This document shows positions 1-13,000 of a stretch of DNA of 64,000 nucleotides, in pieces. The DNA is taken from the NCBI GenBank assembly GCA_032433595.1, contig JASWJB010000069.1, positions 92,971-156,970 on the forward strand, written 5' to 3'. A program made the position numbers and the translations under genes. Source of the stretch: Conoideocrella luteorostrata. Taxonomy: Eukaryota > Ascomycota > Sordariomycetes > Hypocreales > Clavicipitaceae. Each line of letters starts with the position of its first letter. Position 1 is the first letter of the stretch. The notes below the pieces were generated by a model. That model made no database searches and was not told the DNA's origin. It saw only the letters and a list, made by a program, of their open reading frames with translations.

Positions 1-2430
1 AGGAGAATGGTCGCATGTGCCTGTCCGCTTCAGGTTGAATCTGGGGAAGCGCAGTTCGTTTTTTCTCGATCGGAGCCGTTTATTTTTGGTGCTCAGCTTT
101 TCGATAGTTCGTGTGAGGCGGTGCAGGCACCTAGCCTCCCAGCCCTGGACGCAGGCACGACAGATTACTCGAGTCGGCAAGGACGGGGCAATCTAATAAA
201 GCGGCTCGTAGTGTGTTTTACCCAGCGCTGAGTTGCTGCCAAGAAAGCGGCCATAGGTACTCCGTACTCCGTGCACTCACAAAGTCCTCCATAACCAGAT
301 GGCAAGCCACATACGAAGGGGCTGCCGAACATCCGGCCCAACATGACGTTGATACCTGGGACTCACCAGTCGTCGTCGCTGCCAAGACCGCCCTACCCAG
401 CAGTAGATTCTCTGCCAAGGCTGCTCTGCTCAGTAGATTCACTGCAAACCCGCCACAGTGGCAATATGGTCAAGATTGATTGCCGCTCTCCCTGTTGAGG
501 TTTAGCGCGGGCGACAAAATACTTGGCCGCGCGTCTGGGGCTGACACGCTTCCATCAACGTGGCGGGTTAGTTTTCATAGTCTGCGGGTGGGACAGTGGC
601 TAGTTATTGTTCCGACAAAGACGGCTAGCCTCGAACGAAAGGAGAAATAGCAGCGAATAGTAAGCCTGTTTTGGTCCGGCGGAGGGTTTGTAATTATGAA
701 CCAGCAAAACCAGGAGCTGGTAAATGGTCAAATGTAGCCCGGATCAAGTTTTTGCCTCTTTTTTGGTTGATGACTTGTGGTGGTGCTCACGAGCAGGTTG
801 TGATGCAGTTCATTGGCCCGACACCCGTTAGATAAGATACTCTCGACAGAACCCCTCTAGTGTTTAGGAGATATTATGGAGTAGAAAGTGTATTGAGCTG
901 TACGGAGTACTCCGTACATACTTTGGGATATTGAGTCGATGCATCAACTGCTCCTTGATGCCCCTGTCGAGTTTGACACTGATGGCTATATGCAGTTAAT
1001 TTTACTCCGTAATGTTTTTAAAATATTTTTCTTAATGACATCCGGCAGGGATGGAATCTTGGTCAACATTTGCTGTGTATGCCGCAGCCGAACAGAGTGC
1101 GGCTTCCAGCCTACCAGCATGCATGCAATGTTCTTCATTGCCTTTTAAAACACACATATGCTCTGCGTACTGAGGCGCCGCGAGTTACAAAGCCTGGGCA
1201 TTAACGGCGGTAAGCTAGGTGGCGGAATTTACTGCACTTTACTATAGGGTAGCAACGCGGCATCGCGGCGTCGCTCTTGTACTGAAGCTGACCCATCCAT
1301 ACTGGCTTACGGAGTAACTACTCCATACTCCGTACAGCAGCACACGTGCTACCACGCTACTGCACCGCGCCTTCCCCATCAGGATAGAGGAGCGCAGGAT
1401 TTCGTGCTCCATTACAGATAACGACTGCCATTACTCCGTACAGAGTACAGATAACGATTGATCTCTTTACTGGAACCAAAATAGGTACGGAGTAAGTAGC
1501 GGGACCCTTGCTCGCTGCCTTTATCTTTACCGCCATTACACATTGCACCCACGGCTACGTGCGAGGCATAACGCTTCTACATACATTGCGGTATCTTTTA
1601 CGCTGACGGGTACGTAAAAACTTTATGCCATATGCAGTAGCTCCTCCGTACTTTCCTCTGCACTCCATGTCCATATAGTTAGCTAGTACTCCGTACAGAC
1701 CTGCGGCACCTCGCTTAGCATGACAGCGCAATCTACTCTCTGCCATAGGGTAGGCTACGTCGTCCACCAAACTATCCTAGGATCCATGGTTGCACAAAGG
1801 AGTTGGATGGGGCCTTCTATCTACAAGTGGTCTGGTGCACCAAATACCCCGCGACGAAGGAAAATGCAGAGCTTCTTATTTGTCGAGTCGGCCATGCACT
1901 CAACAATCGCGCAGGTGACGTGCTTAGATTCAAGGGTGCGATACAAAAGTGCCTCCGATGCCAACTGCATTTCCTCGCCACATCACACCCAAATTGTCGT
2001 TCCGGATGCCCTTTGTTAGCTGTCAGTTGTTGGTGCTCTGCATTGGTTCCCCCAAAAGTCCCTCCATTCTGGTCTTGGTGGATACACTTGAATGCCATTC
2101 CTCATTGCGGCTCCTAATAGCACAAGGGCGAGGTCGTATTGCACCATCGCGATGAAACCACAAACATGCAAGATGTAAGATGGCGCGGGTTCAGTGCAAC
2201 ACGCGGTCGTAGCACGAGTGATGTGCAGCTGGGCACTTAAAATACAGCACCCACCGCAATGAACGAAAGCAAAAAAAAATTAAAAAATTGAGACACGACC
2301 TGCGAGAGTTTCCGACAGTCGGCACACGATCTGCAAGATCTGGCTTTCGAGTTGAGGCGAGTGAAATTGGCCCAAAAATTCGAGATAAGCTTGCCGATCT
2401 CCATCGCGTCGGCATAACCCCGCCTTCAAT
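1..2430. other. Repeat-rich intergenic region upstream of the OPT gene
   Basis: I see no convincing gene here. Open frames are short, overlap on both strands and match no family I recognise. The stretch is dense in copies of a palindromic element built on TACGGAGTA/TACTCCGTA (for example near 256, 900-918, 1303-1335, 1433, 1484 and 1686). The final 200 bases before the ATG at 2431 should hold the promoter of the OPT transporter; an A-rich run lies at about 2271-2288. Confidence 0.6.
898..918. repeat. Palindromic TACGGAGTACTCCGTA element (representative copy)
   Basis: A near-perfect palindrome, GTACGGAGTACTCCGTAC. Whole or half copies recur in intergenic DNA near 256, 1303, 1433, 1484, 1686, 6187, 31528, 42372, 42596 (three tandem units), 49166 and 56965. 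They lie between genes, not inside the recognised exons. Short palindromes of this sort are dispersed in many ascomycete genomes; I cannot assign a mobile element or a function. Confidence 0.7.
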
Positions 2431-5275
2431 ATGGCCCAAGACGCCAGCATCTTGGGCGGCCTTAACAGCCCCGTCGAAAGCAAGGCAGTCGGTGTGCCCA
2501 GCCACGAGGCCGTCAACGAGAAGATTGCCCATCCCCGGGAACATATCGCGCCCGCTCAAGATGATAACTCGGATCGCGACGTCAAAGACGCTGCGGCTGT
2601 CTCCTATGGTGGTGGTCGGGAAAAGGATTCCGAACACGAGGACGCCATCATTGTCACGGGCTTCGACGTCGCAGAGCACTTACTGCCGCTGCGAGACGAT
2701 TTCGAGCCTGCACTGACTTTTCGGAGCATCTTCCTGGCTTCGTGTTTGTCCGCATTCCAGGCTGTTATGAGCCAGATCTATACAGTAAGCTCCGCACTTT
2801 TTCTTCATGATGCGGTTTACTTTCTCGAACGTCGTCTAACTCGAAGGAACCCCCTTCCCCCGACGATTTAGTTCAAACCTACATCCATCACTATTTCAGG
2901 AACATTCATAGTCCTCATCGCCTACTTTGTAGGCAAGGCGTGGGCCTTCATTCTGCCTCGAGGCGATCTCCACGAAGCAAGATGGAGGCAAAATGGGGGT
3001 GGCGAGGGCAAACTTCCTCGATGGATACGCGTGATCCGCTTCATCAATCCCGGGCCGTGGAACTTGAAGGAGCATGCCATTTGTTCCATCACCGCCACAT
3101 CTGCATCCAACGCTGCCGCCAGTATTTTTGTATTCACAGCCCAGGATCTGTTCTACGACCTGCCGTTGAGCGCGGCTACCGTCGTGCTGAGCATCATCTC
3201 AATTGGTCTATTCGGCTATGGTATCTGCGGCATACTTCGTCCCATTTGCGTCTGGCACGTCGAGGCTGTGTACTGGGGCAGTCTTCCCACTGTCAAAACC
3301 CTACAAGGTCTCCACTGGCAGGACTTAAAGAGCTCCAAGCCACTTCGGGTCTTCTGGTACAGCTTCTTCGCCATGGCCGTGTACGAAGTCTTCCCTGCCT
3401 ACATCTTCCCGTGGCTCAACTCGGTTTCCATCCCTTGCTTGGCCGCCATGAATGCGACTGGCTCCAAGGCGGCAGTGCTCACAAACCTGTTTGGCGGGGC
3501 CACGAATAACGAAGGACTGGGTCTTTTCACTCTGTCGTTTGATTGGCAATATGTAAGACATTTCACCTGTTTTCCACTTTCCCAAACTTCAGTTCTAGAA
3601 GGCTGAGACTAATTGAGTGAACCTTTGGGATAGATTACTTCCTTCCAGACCTCCCTGCCCCTCAAGCTACAAGCCCACCAGGCTGTCGGCTTCTTCATTT
3701 GCTTTCTGGCCATGATTGGGATCTACTACAACAACGCCTGGGATGCCAAGTCGCAGCCATTCATGTCGTCAAGACTCCGAACAGAGAGCGGCAAGGCGTA
3801 TCCCACGGCAAAAGTCTTCGTGGGAGGTGTGCTCGACCAAGCTGCGTTGGCCAAGTATGGCCTGCCTAGACTGACTGGGAGTTTTGCATACGCTATTTTC
3901 ATGGCGAATACCGCTGTTCGTATCCACTCTCGCCTTTTGTTTTGTTTCAGCAGCCTAATTCACACCGGTCCGTGACTAACACGGTATCTAGATTGGCGCC
4001 TTGATTGCCCACTGCATCTTCTTTTGGGGGGGAGATTTCCTCAAGTCGTATAAGAGCGCCAGGGCCGGGCGGTATGACGACCGCCACCATGCGCATATGG
4101 TGAAGCACTATAAAGAAGCACCGTGGTGGTGGTACGTCATTGTTCTGGTCGTCAGTTTTGTCCTTGGCCTCGTCGTCGTTATTCGAGAAAACATTACGCT
4201 TCCGGCCTGGGCATACGTTGTTGCGCTATTGCTTGGAATATTCATAGCTCCTTTTGTGAGTGTGACCTGTAGAAGATCAAATGATACCGACGTCAAGAAC
4301 ACGTTTGGCTAACGTTTTCTTATAGAGCGTCATTCTATTTTCTCGGTACGGCAACGGTATTGCCACAAATAATTTGTCCAAGATGCTCGCCGGCTTGTTG
4401 GTGCCTGAACGTCCCATTGGCAACATGTATTTCGCGGCTTGGTCACACAACGTCATTGCCAACTGTCTCAACCTGTGTAATGACTTGAAGATGGGAGAAT
4501 ATCGTATGCCCATGTCTGCCCAATGTTATTCGTCAGAGGCCGGTTCAGATGCTAACCATTTGGTGACAGTTAAAATCCCCCCCCGAGTCATGTTCCTCAC
4601 ACAAATCTATGGCACTGTCCTGGGAGGGTTCGTCAACTACGCTGTAATGATCTCCATTGTTAGTGGCAACCGAGACCTGCTCGCCAATTCCGACGGCAAC
4701 GCGTCCTGGAGCGGTGCATCCATCCAAAGCTACAACACCAACGCAACGTCCTGGGCGCTGGCCAGATACCTCTATGGGGCTGGCGGCAAGTACTTCCAAA
4801 TTCCTATAGGCCTGGCCGTCGGTTTCGGCCTCGTCGGCGTCCATCGAGTAATTGCACACGTGAGTACCAAACAGAATTCCTAAATTGACTGTCAAATTGT
4901 TGCTCTGTACTTACAAAAGTATTGCGTGTTATTTAGTTCGTTCCCAAAGTCCGAGGCTTTGCGCTCGAGGAGATCAACTTGCCCCAGCTCATCCAGTACG
5001 CTGGCTTCATTCCCTACAACCAGTCCCAAACCTGCGTCATCTTTAGCTGGATCATCGTCGGCTTCTTCACGCAGTTCTATCTGCGAGACTATAAGCCGCG
5101 CATCTTTAGGGACTACATGTACCTGGTGACCGGTGCTTGGGACGGCGCCAGTCTCTTCGTGCTCTTCATTCTCTCGTTTGCTGTCTTTGGCGCCGGCGGG
5201 AAGTCTACTCCGTTTCCCCAGTGGTGGGGTAATAATTCGAACGGAACGCTTGATCATTGCCCGGCAGCGGAGTAG
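2431..5275 (+). CDS. OPT family oligopeptide transporter (ISP4-like)
   Basis: This gene encodes a proton-coupled oligopeptide/siderophore-type transporter of the OPT family, acting in the plasma membrane or vacuole. I place seven exons at 2431-2784, 2872-3552, 3634-3915, 3992-4255, 4326-4503, 4570-4859 and 4937-5275, giving 795 residues, the usual OPT length. The joins keep frame and restore family sequence: exon 2 opens with FKPTSITISGTFIVLIAYFV. Other OPT hallmarks are NPGPWNLKEH after the first helices, the GLFTLSFDW segment, PKVRGFALEEINLPQ and a C-terminal hydrophobic block ending in TPFPQWWGN. The acidic, hydrophilic first 95 residues are cytosolic. It faces away from the PKS-NRPS gene and is separated from it by 1.7 kb, so it may be a neighbour and not a cluster member. 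Substrate cannot be read from sequence. Confidence 0.92.
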
Positions 5276-7005
5276 GATTGCTTGCTGAATCTCATAGAGA
5301 CGAATGACATACTCTGTTGGTGTGCGGTCTCGGCCTGACGGCTACCCTCCGGAGTGGGCCCAGCTTCTGTTATTGTGCTGTGATGTAGAGTATAACCAGC
5401 CATAATACTACACTAGTGCTTGAAGATTACTCAAAATACCCTTCTAATGCATACTATATTGTAAGAGAATCACATAGTATAATAACCTCTCCAATGGTTT
5501 TGTCCGGTACTAGTCTCAGGGGAGGGAAGTGCCGAAATTTAAACTTGCGCCGTCGCCCAAATGCGCCGGTGAAAGATTTGTAGTACTGCCGCTTTAAACT
5601 GGCGGGCGTGGTTCGACCATCCCAAACACTAATCTAGGAAGCTCATCTGGCCACCCCGCAGCACAGAGAATGAGCTCTGTTCAAGCCTAAATGGGCGTCT
5701 CCGCCCACGGTCATGGTGTGCCAATCCTTCCTCCTTACCACGGGTGCAGCATCGAAAGCGGCAGCGAGAAATGGCTTTGGCTACTGCACGGGCATTTTCC
5801 AAAAGCAAATTTTTGCGCATTCTCTAGATTGTGATATTTTTTTTTTTAAAAAAAAAAAAAAAGAAAAAGAAACCACAAAAGGAAAAGGAAATGCACTACG
5901 CAATTACGTATGTTTTGCAGCTTGTAGCACCGATTGTCCTATCTACCACCAAGAACCCGCCGACCAGGTCATTTGCAGACAATACAGTCGCACTATGCCC
6001 ATCTTGGCGCTGGCTGCCGGTGGTCCATGATACTGGTAAGCACTGATCATGCTGTCGGTGATTACCTGAGCGGTTCGAGTTTCCGCATGGAGTGGAAACA
6101 TGCGATGACTCTAAAGTCAAAAAGACGAGAGTTCGGGCGGTCTGGTCGCTGGGCACTCTTCCAGCTCTGCTGGCTGCGGGTGCGCTATACGGAGTACGGA
6201 GTACCTAGGCACCCTTACTTAGCACCTAGCCCGTCGAGCTCACAGGGCTGGTTGCGCTGGTTGCGCTGGTTAGGTCACGCGGTGGGTGGTTTACTGGGTC
6301 CAACGCATTGCCGGAGAGAAGATGGGCGTCATCTTCGTACTCCGAACTCTGAACCCTGGTACGCAGAAGAGCGGACGCCGTGCGATGAACCTAAAGACAA
6401 GACGGCCAAAATTCCAGATATCAAAGAGCTTTACGAACACAGCCGAGACGAGAATCTTCATTGCGACATATCTGCTATTCCCAGAAAGAGAATGAGTCCA
6501 GCATACTCTGCGGCATGGCGGGCAAGAGTCTGACGAGAAGTATTGTGGGTGGTTGACCTCGCACGGCATGTGCTGCACAGAGTCGAGCTTAGATTTATCG
6601 CCGTGCAAAGGATTTGAAGTTTGAGCCCCGCGCTTGTGCCGTGATTCAAGGCAACTATTTGGGTCAATTGGCACCTTGACTTGACTGCGGGCCATGAAGC
6701 GGCCCGGATGTTCATGACTATTCATTCACCGGGTTTTATGTGTTGGGCCGTGAATATTGGTCGTGGCCCGGTGCGAACGCGGTTGGTATCACCGCCGTCG
6801 TTCGTTGTACCGAGCAGCGGACGGCTCGTTTTGCATCGACTGCGTAAACAATGTTTATTTTGAATGCCAGGCTAAATAAGCACTGAAAGGAAATTGCCAA
6901 ATCTAAATACATGCTGCAAGTTCTATATACAAGAATATACAAAGAAAATAGTCATATGCTTGACTGCACGACACAGCCATTTTGTGCGTAAGCATCCATC
7001 TCTTT
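5276..7005. other. Intergenic region between OPT gene and PKS-NRPS 3' end
   Basis: Two convergent genes end on either side, so this holds both 3' ends. I see no gene. Notable items are a T-run followed by an A-run at about 5839-5873, which could form a hairpin, and a doubled TACGGAG element at about 6187-6207. Short open frames at 5934-6533 and on the opposite strand show no recognisable domain. Confidence 0.6.
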
Positions 7006-10000
7006 CTACTGTTTCTCCAACAGCGGCATCACCATCCCGCTCGATGAGCCCATGAGAAAGCTAGCCACCAACTCATCCATGCCGGCAGCCTTTGCACTAG
7101 CAATCCAGTCATGCATGGGCAAAGTGCGGACGGGATTCGAATCTGAGTGACCCAGATACTCCTTCAACTGGTCTGCTGGCACGACAGTCTCTCCCGATTG
7201 ATGGCGGTATGTAACATCCTCGCCGGCTTTGCAGTTTAGCACATCCCCCACAATCATCTTCGCTGCCGTCTCCACGCCAATGAGGTCAAACCAGCCAAAA
7301 TCGGCTCCCAGGTCTGGCACGGCCCGAAGCGACTTGGAGAAGCGAAGCACGTTGTGGACAATGTCTTGGCTGCCGACGCCGTCGCCTGTGATGTTGGATG
7401 GGCGGTGCACAAACACCTGCAAGCCGGGTACGCGGCTGGCGCACTTCTCGAGAAGCTTCTCGCTTACCCATTTGCTGGCGACATATCCATGGGAGCCATC
7501 TGCCGGCGGGGTAGCGTGTGACGGAATGCTAGTCTGTGGCAAGGAGTCCCATCTTGTCAGCGTGGCAACGCCTCCCGTCGACACGAAGTGAATGGCTGGC
7601 ACTCCCTTCTCTCGGTCGTGAGCCTGAAGCAGCAATCGCGTAAGCTCCCATGTTGAACCGACATTCGTTGCTCGAAGGCTGCCGTATCTCTTCATGTGGG
7701 AGACCTCGGCTCCGTTGTGCACGATGGCGTCTACTTCCGCAAACAACTGGGAAGCTGCTTGACCATCAGGCAGACCAAGAAGCGGTTGTGAGAGGTCGCC
7801 ACGGTGGACGATCACCTTGGGCGACTGCAACAACTGCTCGGGCATACGGCTCGGATTGCGGACGGCAAGGCAGTGAATGCGCCGCACGTTCGGGCTGGCG
7901 ACGAGTTGTCTGAGAAGCGCCTGACCAAGGAACCCGGAGGCGCCGGTCAAAAGGACGGTCAAGTCGGTCTTGGACTCCAAGGATCGCGAGAAACTGGTGG
8001 TGTTGTTCAGGACAGCGGAGGGGATCCCTGCGGGCTCCGTCTCCTGCTCCCAATCAATCTCTTCGCCGTCAGTCTCGTCAGACGACCCTTGAATACGGGC
8101 AGCCAAGCCTTGGAGCGTGCTGGTTTTGAAAAGCTCGGGGAGAGAAACTTCGACATCGAATACCTGTTGAATCTGGGCCTTGAGCTGCAGCAGCAGCAGG
8201 GAGTTGCCGCCGACGGAGAAGAAATCAGAGCCTCTGTTGATTCGGATGGGAACTCCGCCCGTATTCGTGATCACATCTCTCCAGATTTTCTTGAGAGCGG
8301 CTTCACATTCATTCACATCCTCGTCCTCTCCGTCATCCTCGTCAATTGTCAGAGTTGGCAACTCCATGTTTTCCAACACTGCCGTATCGAGCTTCCCGCG
8401 CTCGGTAAACGGCAACGTCTTCAATGGGACCGCGATTGACGGACGCATGTATGCGGCGAGGGGGAGTGTCTGGATTAGAGACTGCAAGTAGTCCACTTCA
8501 TTGACGACAGCGCTCTGCTGGCTGAAGACGACAAAGGCGGCGAGGAATTTGTGCTCCGCAGATGACTTTCCGCGGACAACCACCCTGGCATCGCTGAGAA
8601 CACCACCGGACGTCTCGATCAAGCAAGTTGAGACCTCATCCAGCTCGACACGGAATCCACGAAGCTTCACTTGACTGTCTCCATCTATGCGGCCCAGAAT
8701 CATAATTGACCCATCCGAAAGCATCCTGCCACGATCGCCTGTCAGGTAGCACACGCGGTCCATGCCCCGTTGGCGTGCATTCGCGTAACTGCTCAGGAAG
8801 CTCGCTTTCTGCCACTTTCTGGCACTCGCCTCTGGCAGATCAAGGTAGCCTGTCTCGACAACACCTCGCCCGGAAATGGCGACTTCACCAACCCAGCCAA
8901 CAGGAACGGCGCGACGCTCGGAATCCACAACATACATGCCATAGCCTGGCAGAGCTGCTCCGATGGGAACTTTGTAGTCGGCCCCCCTAGTCGCAGCGTC
9001 TACCATGGAGACGCTGCCCACGGCAGACAAGATGGATGTTTCGGTCGGTCCGTAGCCGTTGAACACTTGCAGACTCTTTAGACCAAGGCTAGCAATCTTG
9101 TCAATGAGATTAGGAGCGAAGTTTTCGCCACCACAGATGACAACGCGCCAGTCTGTACACTCACTCAAGGAGCTGTGTCCGTACTGCAAAAGCGCATGGG
9201 CCTCCGAAATGATGAGCAAGGTGACAGTCACGCGCTCCCGCCTCATCAGCCCAGCAAGCTCGGCCGGATCGCCGTGGTTATCTGTTATAACCGTGGTGCC
9301 ACCGTTGGCAAGCGCGACGAACATCTCCCAGATGGCGGCATCGAATCCCTGGCCAGACTGTTGGAGCACGACCTCTCTACCGAGAGAGAGTCGCTGCGTC
9401 GTAGCGGTGATTGCGGTGCAAATGTTGGCATGGGTCAGTGGTATTCCCTTCGGTTTTCCAGTTGAGCCACTTGTGTACAGTATGAAAGCTGTGTCGTCGG
9501 CTGAAGAGAGGTCCTTGGACGAACCACTCGGGTTGATCTTTGATGCTTCTTGGATGTCCAGGAGACGGAGTTTTCGGGTTGCGGCAATCTTGGAGGCTCG
9601 GGCCGCCGTAGCACCGTGATAAATGAGAATGGAGGCACCAGACTCAGTAACAACATCCAGCAGCCGCTCATCTGTCGCATATACGTCCAGTGGTACATAG
9701 ACAGCTCTCTGTCGATGGAGGCTAATTATGATAGCCGGACTGTCTACTGTAGCCTCGCAAAGAACGGCAACCCGGGAACCCTTGCCAAATCCTTTGGTAG
9801 ACTGGAGCACAGCTCCGATCTGGTTGGCTCTCCTTGAGAGAGCATCGTATGTCATTGAGCTGCCATCAGCGGCCTTCACGGCCACAGCTTCCGGATCTGC
9901 GGCGACCCAGGCGTCGAATCTCTTAGACACTGTATCTGGCTCATTGTCTGCCTCTGTCGCGGGACCCGTGCCAAGCTCAATTCCGCGCTCAACAAGCACC

Positions 10001-13000
10001 GGGTCATAAATAGGTATCCTTCCAACCTGGCAAGACGTATCGGCGGAGAAGCCTCGAAGCAGGACCTTATATGTTGCAATTAACATGTCAACGGCGTCCT
10101 CGTCGTAGAGGTAGTCTTGGGCAGAGATAGTCAGGAAACCTGTTCCGTCCTCCTTTTCATCTATCGAGATGGCCAAGTCAAATGGTACCTTGGCATCGTA
10201 GTAGTCCAAGAACTCCATGCGAGTGCTACCCATGTCGGAGGCCTTGGTCGCACCCATTCTGTAATTAAAGATGACTTGCGCAAATGGGGTCTGCATTTTG
10301 TCCGCAGGCACACCGCAAGCCCGCGCGATCTCCTCAATTGGCACACCAGAATGGCCCAGGGCGCCGTACACCTTAGAGCGTGTTTGCTTGAGCACATCGG
10401 AGAATGCTTGCTCATCTTGGACATTGAAGCGTACGGGCATAATCTCCAGCAGAAAGCCAATTGTCTGGCTCACGGAAGGATCGGCGCGGTTGGCATCTAC
10501 TATGCCGATGCAAACGTCATTAGTTTGCAAAAGACGCTGCAACAACACCTGAAAAGCTGCCAGCCAAAATTGAAATGGTGTTGTGCGGAAAGAAACACTT
10601 GCTCGCTTAATGCCCTCAATGAGCGATGCATCAATGGGCACCATCTTATCGCACATGGAGTATCGAGTCAATGCCCTCCGAGCGCTGACTTTGGCAAAAG
10701 GGAACAGAGGCAAAGCTGATGGAGGCTCTGGAAACACGGTCTTCCAGAATTGAATGCGTTCATCGTATGAACCATCCTTGATATCGCGTTGTTGTTTCTC
10801 AGATATATCGATGCAGCTGAGCGGCGCAGAGAGCGTCGAAATGCTTGTTGGATCTCGGTAGAATGTCCCAAGGTCTTCCAAGAAGAGTTGCCAGCTAACA
10901 CCGTCGATGATGATATGGTGGTATCCGAAAATCAACGTGTGTGACTCTGAACTATGGGACACGAGCGTCGCAATGAAGGAGTCGGCATTAGCAATATCGT
11001 AGGGATAGTGGTGAATGCGCTGGAACTCGGCATCTACACTCTCAGATGTGTTGCTGTCCTGGAGAACCTTGAGGCTAAAGTTAGAGGCACTCAGAACGGC
11101 TTGCATAGGTATTCCTGTTTTCTCGTCGGTGTAGAAGGTAGTTCTGAAGATCTCATGGCGTTGAATGATCAAGTCAAGAGCGTCGGCAAGTCTGGCGACG
11201 TCGACAGGTCCTGAAAGACGATAGGAGGTAGTGCAATTGAAAGGTGCGTTGTCTTCAAGAATCTGAGTAGAATGATAGAATCTAGACTGACCCAAAGATT
11301 GTACCGCCATCTTTTGTATACTCCCTTGCTTTCCTCCTGGTGCGCTGTACCCTTCAGGCGACGAGACGGACGTACGATTACTTGTTGTCTGAGGAGTGGT
11401 GACGGCAGAAGAGGATACCGAGGAAGAAGAAATGTACTGTTCACGATCTTTGAGTGCTGTTAGAGCTGCCTTCGGAGTTGCTGGTGCAGAGTTACGTGAA
11501 GTCGTAGTCGTCATCTTGGAGGGTTCGCTCGCATCCTTGGCAGGACTTGCCTCGCCTTTGACAAACGACATCTTCGCAACAGCTTTCCGGCACACTATAG
11601 CGTGCGTCAATTATAAAAATGATCTCTCATAGCTTGAACAAAGAAGACATACGCTGACTGGTAGAAGACCCTCCCAAAATCTCAAGAACCGGCACTTCAG
11701 CTGTATGCTCCGTGAGCAACCAGCGTCGGATTGATGCAGCAACGAGAGAGTCCACGCCAAAGTCGATAATCGGCGTGTCGGCCGAGATTTCGTTTGCAGG
11801 AATCTACACCAATGTTAAAGAGGGAAATCGTCACAGAGATGCGATTGCCTACATTCAATTCAGCGGCGAGATGCTCAACGAGAGCCTCTTGAAGCAACTG
11901 ACAAGCTTCTTCGGCATTGGCTGCGTTGGCAACCTTTTGTTTTGTTGAACCGGCGCCGACATCGTCATCACCCTCGGCAGCTGCGACATCAGTAACAAGG
12001 TGGGAGAAGCGAGGGTTGTTGTACCAATTAGGTCTATTCGGCGACGAAGAGACGTATTGCTGAAGACCAGTAATGATCTCGCTGTCGCCATCGCCAGTAC
12101 CGGCGACGATGGCCTCTGCAAGCATGTGGTGCAGGTCAGGTTCGGAGATTGGTGCAAGATTCTGCCGGCGGAGGTTTTTCTCAATCACCCCGGTGCCCGC
12201 GTCGCCTTCAGTGCGTTGAATGACACCGATACCGATGACCATGCCGATATCTACGACCGACGCAGCCTGGCCGCGACGTCTTCTATCGCTAGCCAGGCCT
12301 ACCATGAACTATGTGTCGATTAGCTTGGGCGGCAATGCGGATGATGAAAGCAAAGCAAGTCTAGTTACCATGTTTGCGGCCGAATAGTTAGCTTGTCCCG
12401 TCATTCCAGTGGCCGCATTCACAGAAGAAAACATAACGAAAAAGTCAAGATCAACATCCTCGAAAACTTCGTCCAGAATTTGCGATCCGTTGACCTTGGG
12501 CTGCAGCACCTTTTGCATGTTCTCGAACGACATGTCCGCGAACAAGCCATCAGCTAGAAGCATAGCGCCATTCATAACGCCAGCCACCTCCGGCATGTCC
12601 TTGGCAATGTCGTTGCGTAGTCGAATGACATCATCTTTCCTAGTCACGTCAGCAGCTTCAATTCTGATTTCAGCGCCCTGAGATTGTAGCTCGGAGATCC
12701 AATGGCCATTGCGAGTTGGGCGTCGGCTTGTAATAACGACATGGCGAGCACCGTTTCGGACCATCCATTTGCAAATCGACTGGCCCATTTGTCCGGCCAA
12801 TCCGACAAGAAGATACGTTTTGTTGGCTGAGAAGAGCTTAGTAGCATCAATTGGCTGTGCTTGAACTTTGACGACCTGTTCACCAGCCCAGCGAATGACT
12901 TGAGGTCCCTGACTGGAAGGAAGCTTCTGCTGAACAAAGTCTGGGGCATCCACGACAGCAACGTTGGGAATGGTTGACAGAGAGGAACTTTCAGCCAATA

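Noticed and set aside
2191..2679. A 162-codon minus-strand frame at the start of the OPT gene
   Set aside because: Antisense to the OPT first exon and promoter, no domain.
5839..5873. T-run/A-run as a transposon end
   Set aside because: A simple homopolymer pair without terminal repeats, target duplication or coding sequence nearby.
7006..11610. The C-A-T-R frame as an independent NRPS gene starting at 11610
   Set aside because: The 58-nt intron at 11652-11595, with a TAATTGAC branch site, joins it in frame to the ACP exon; the ATG at 11610 lies inside that intron.
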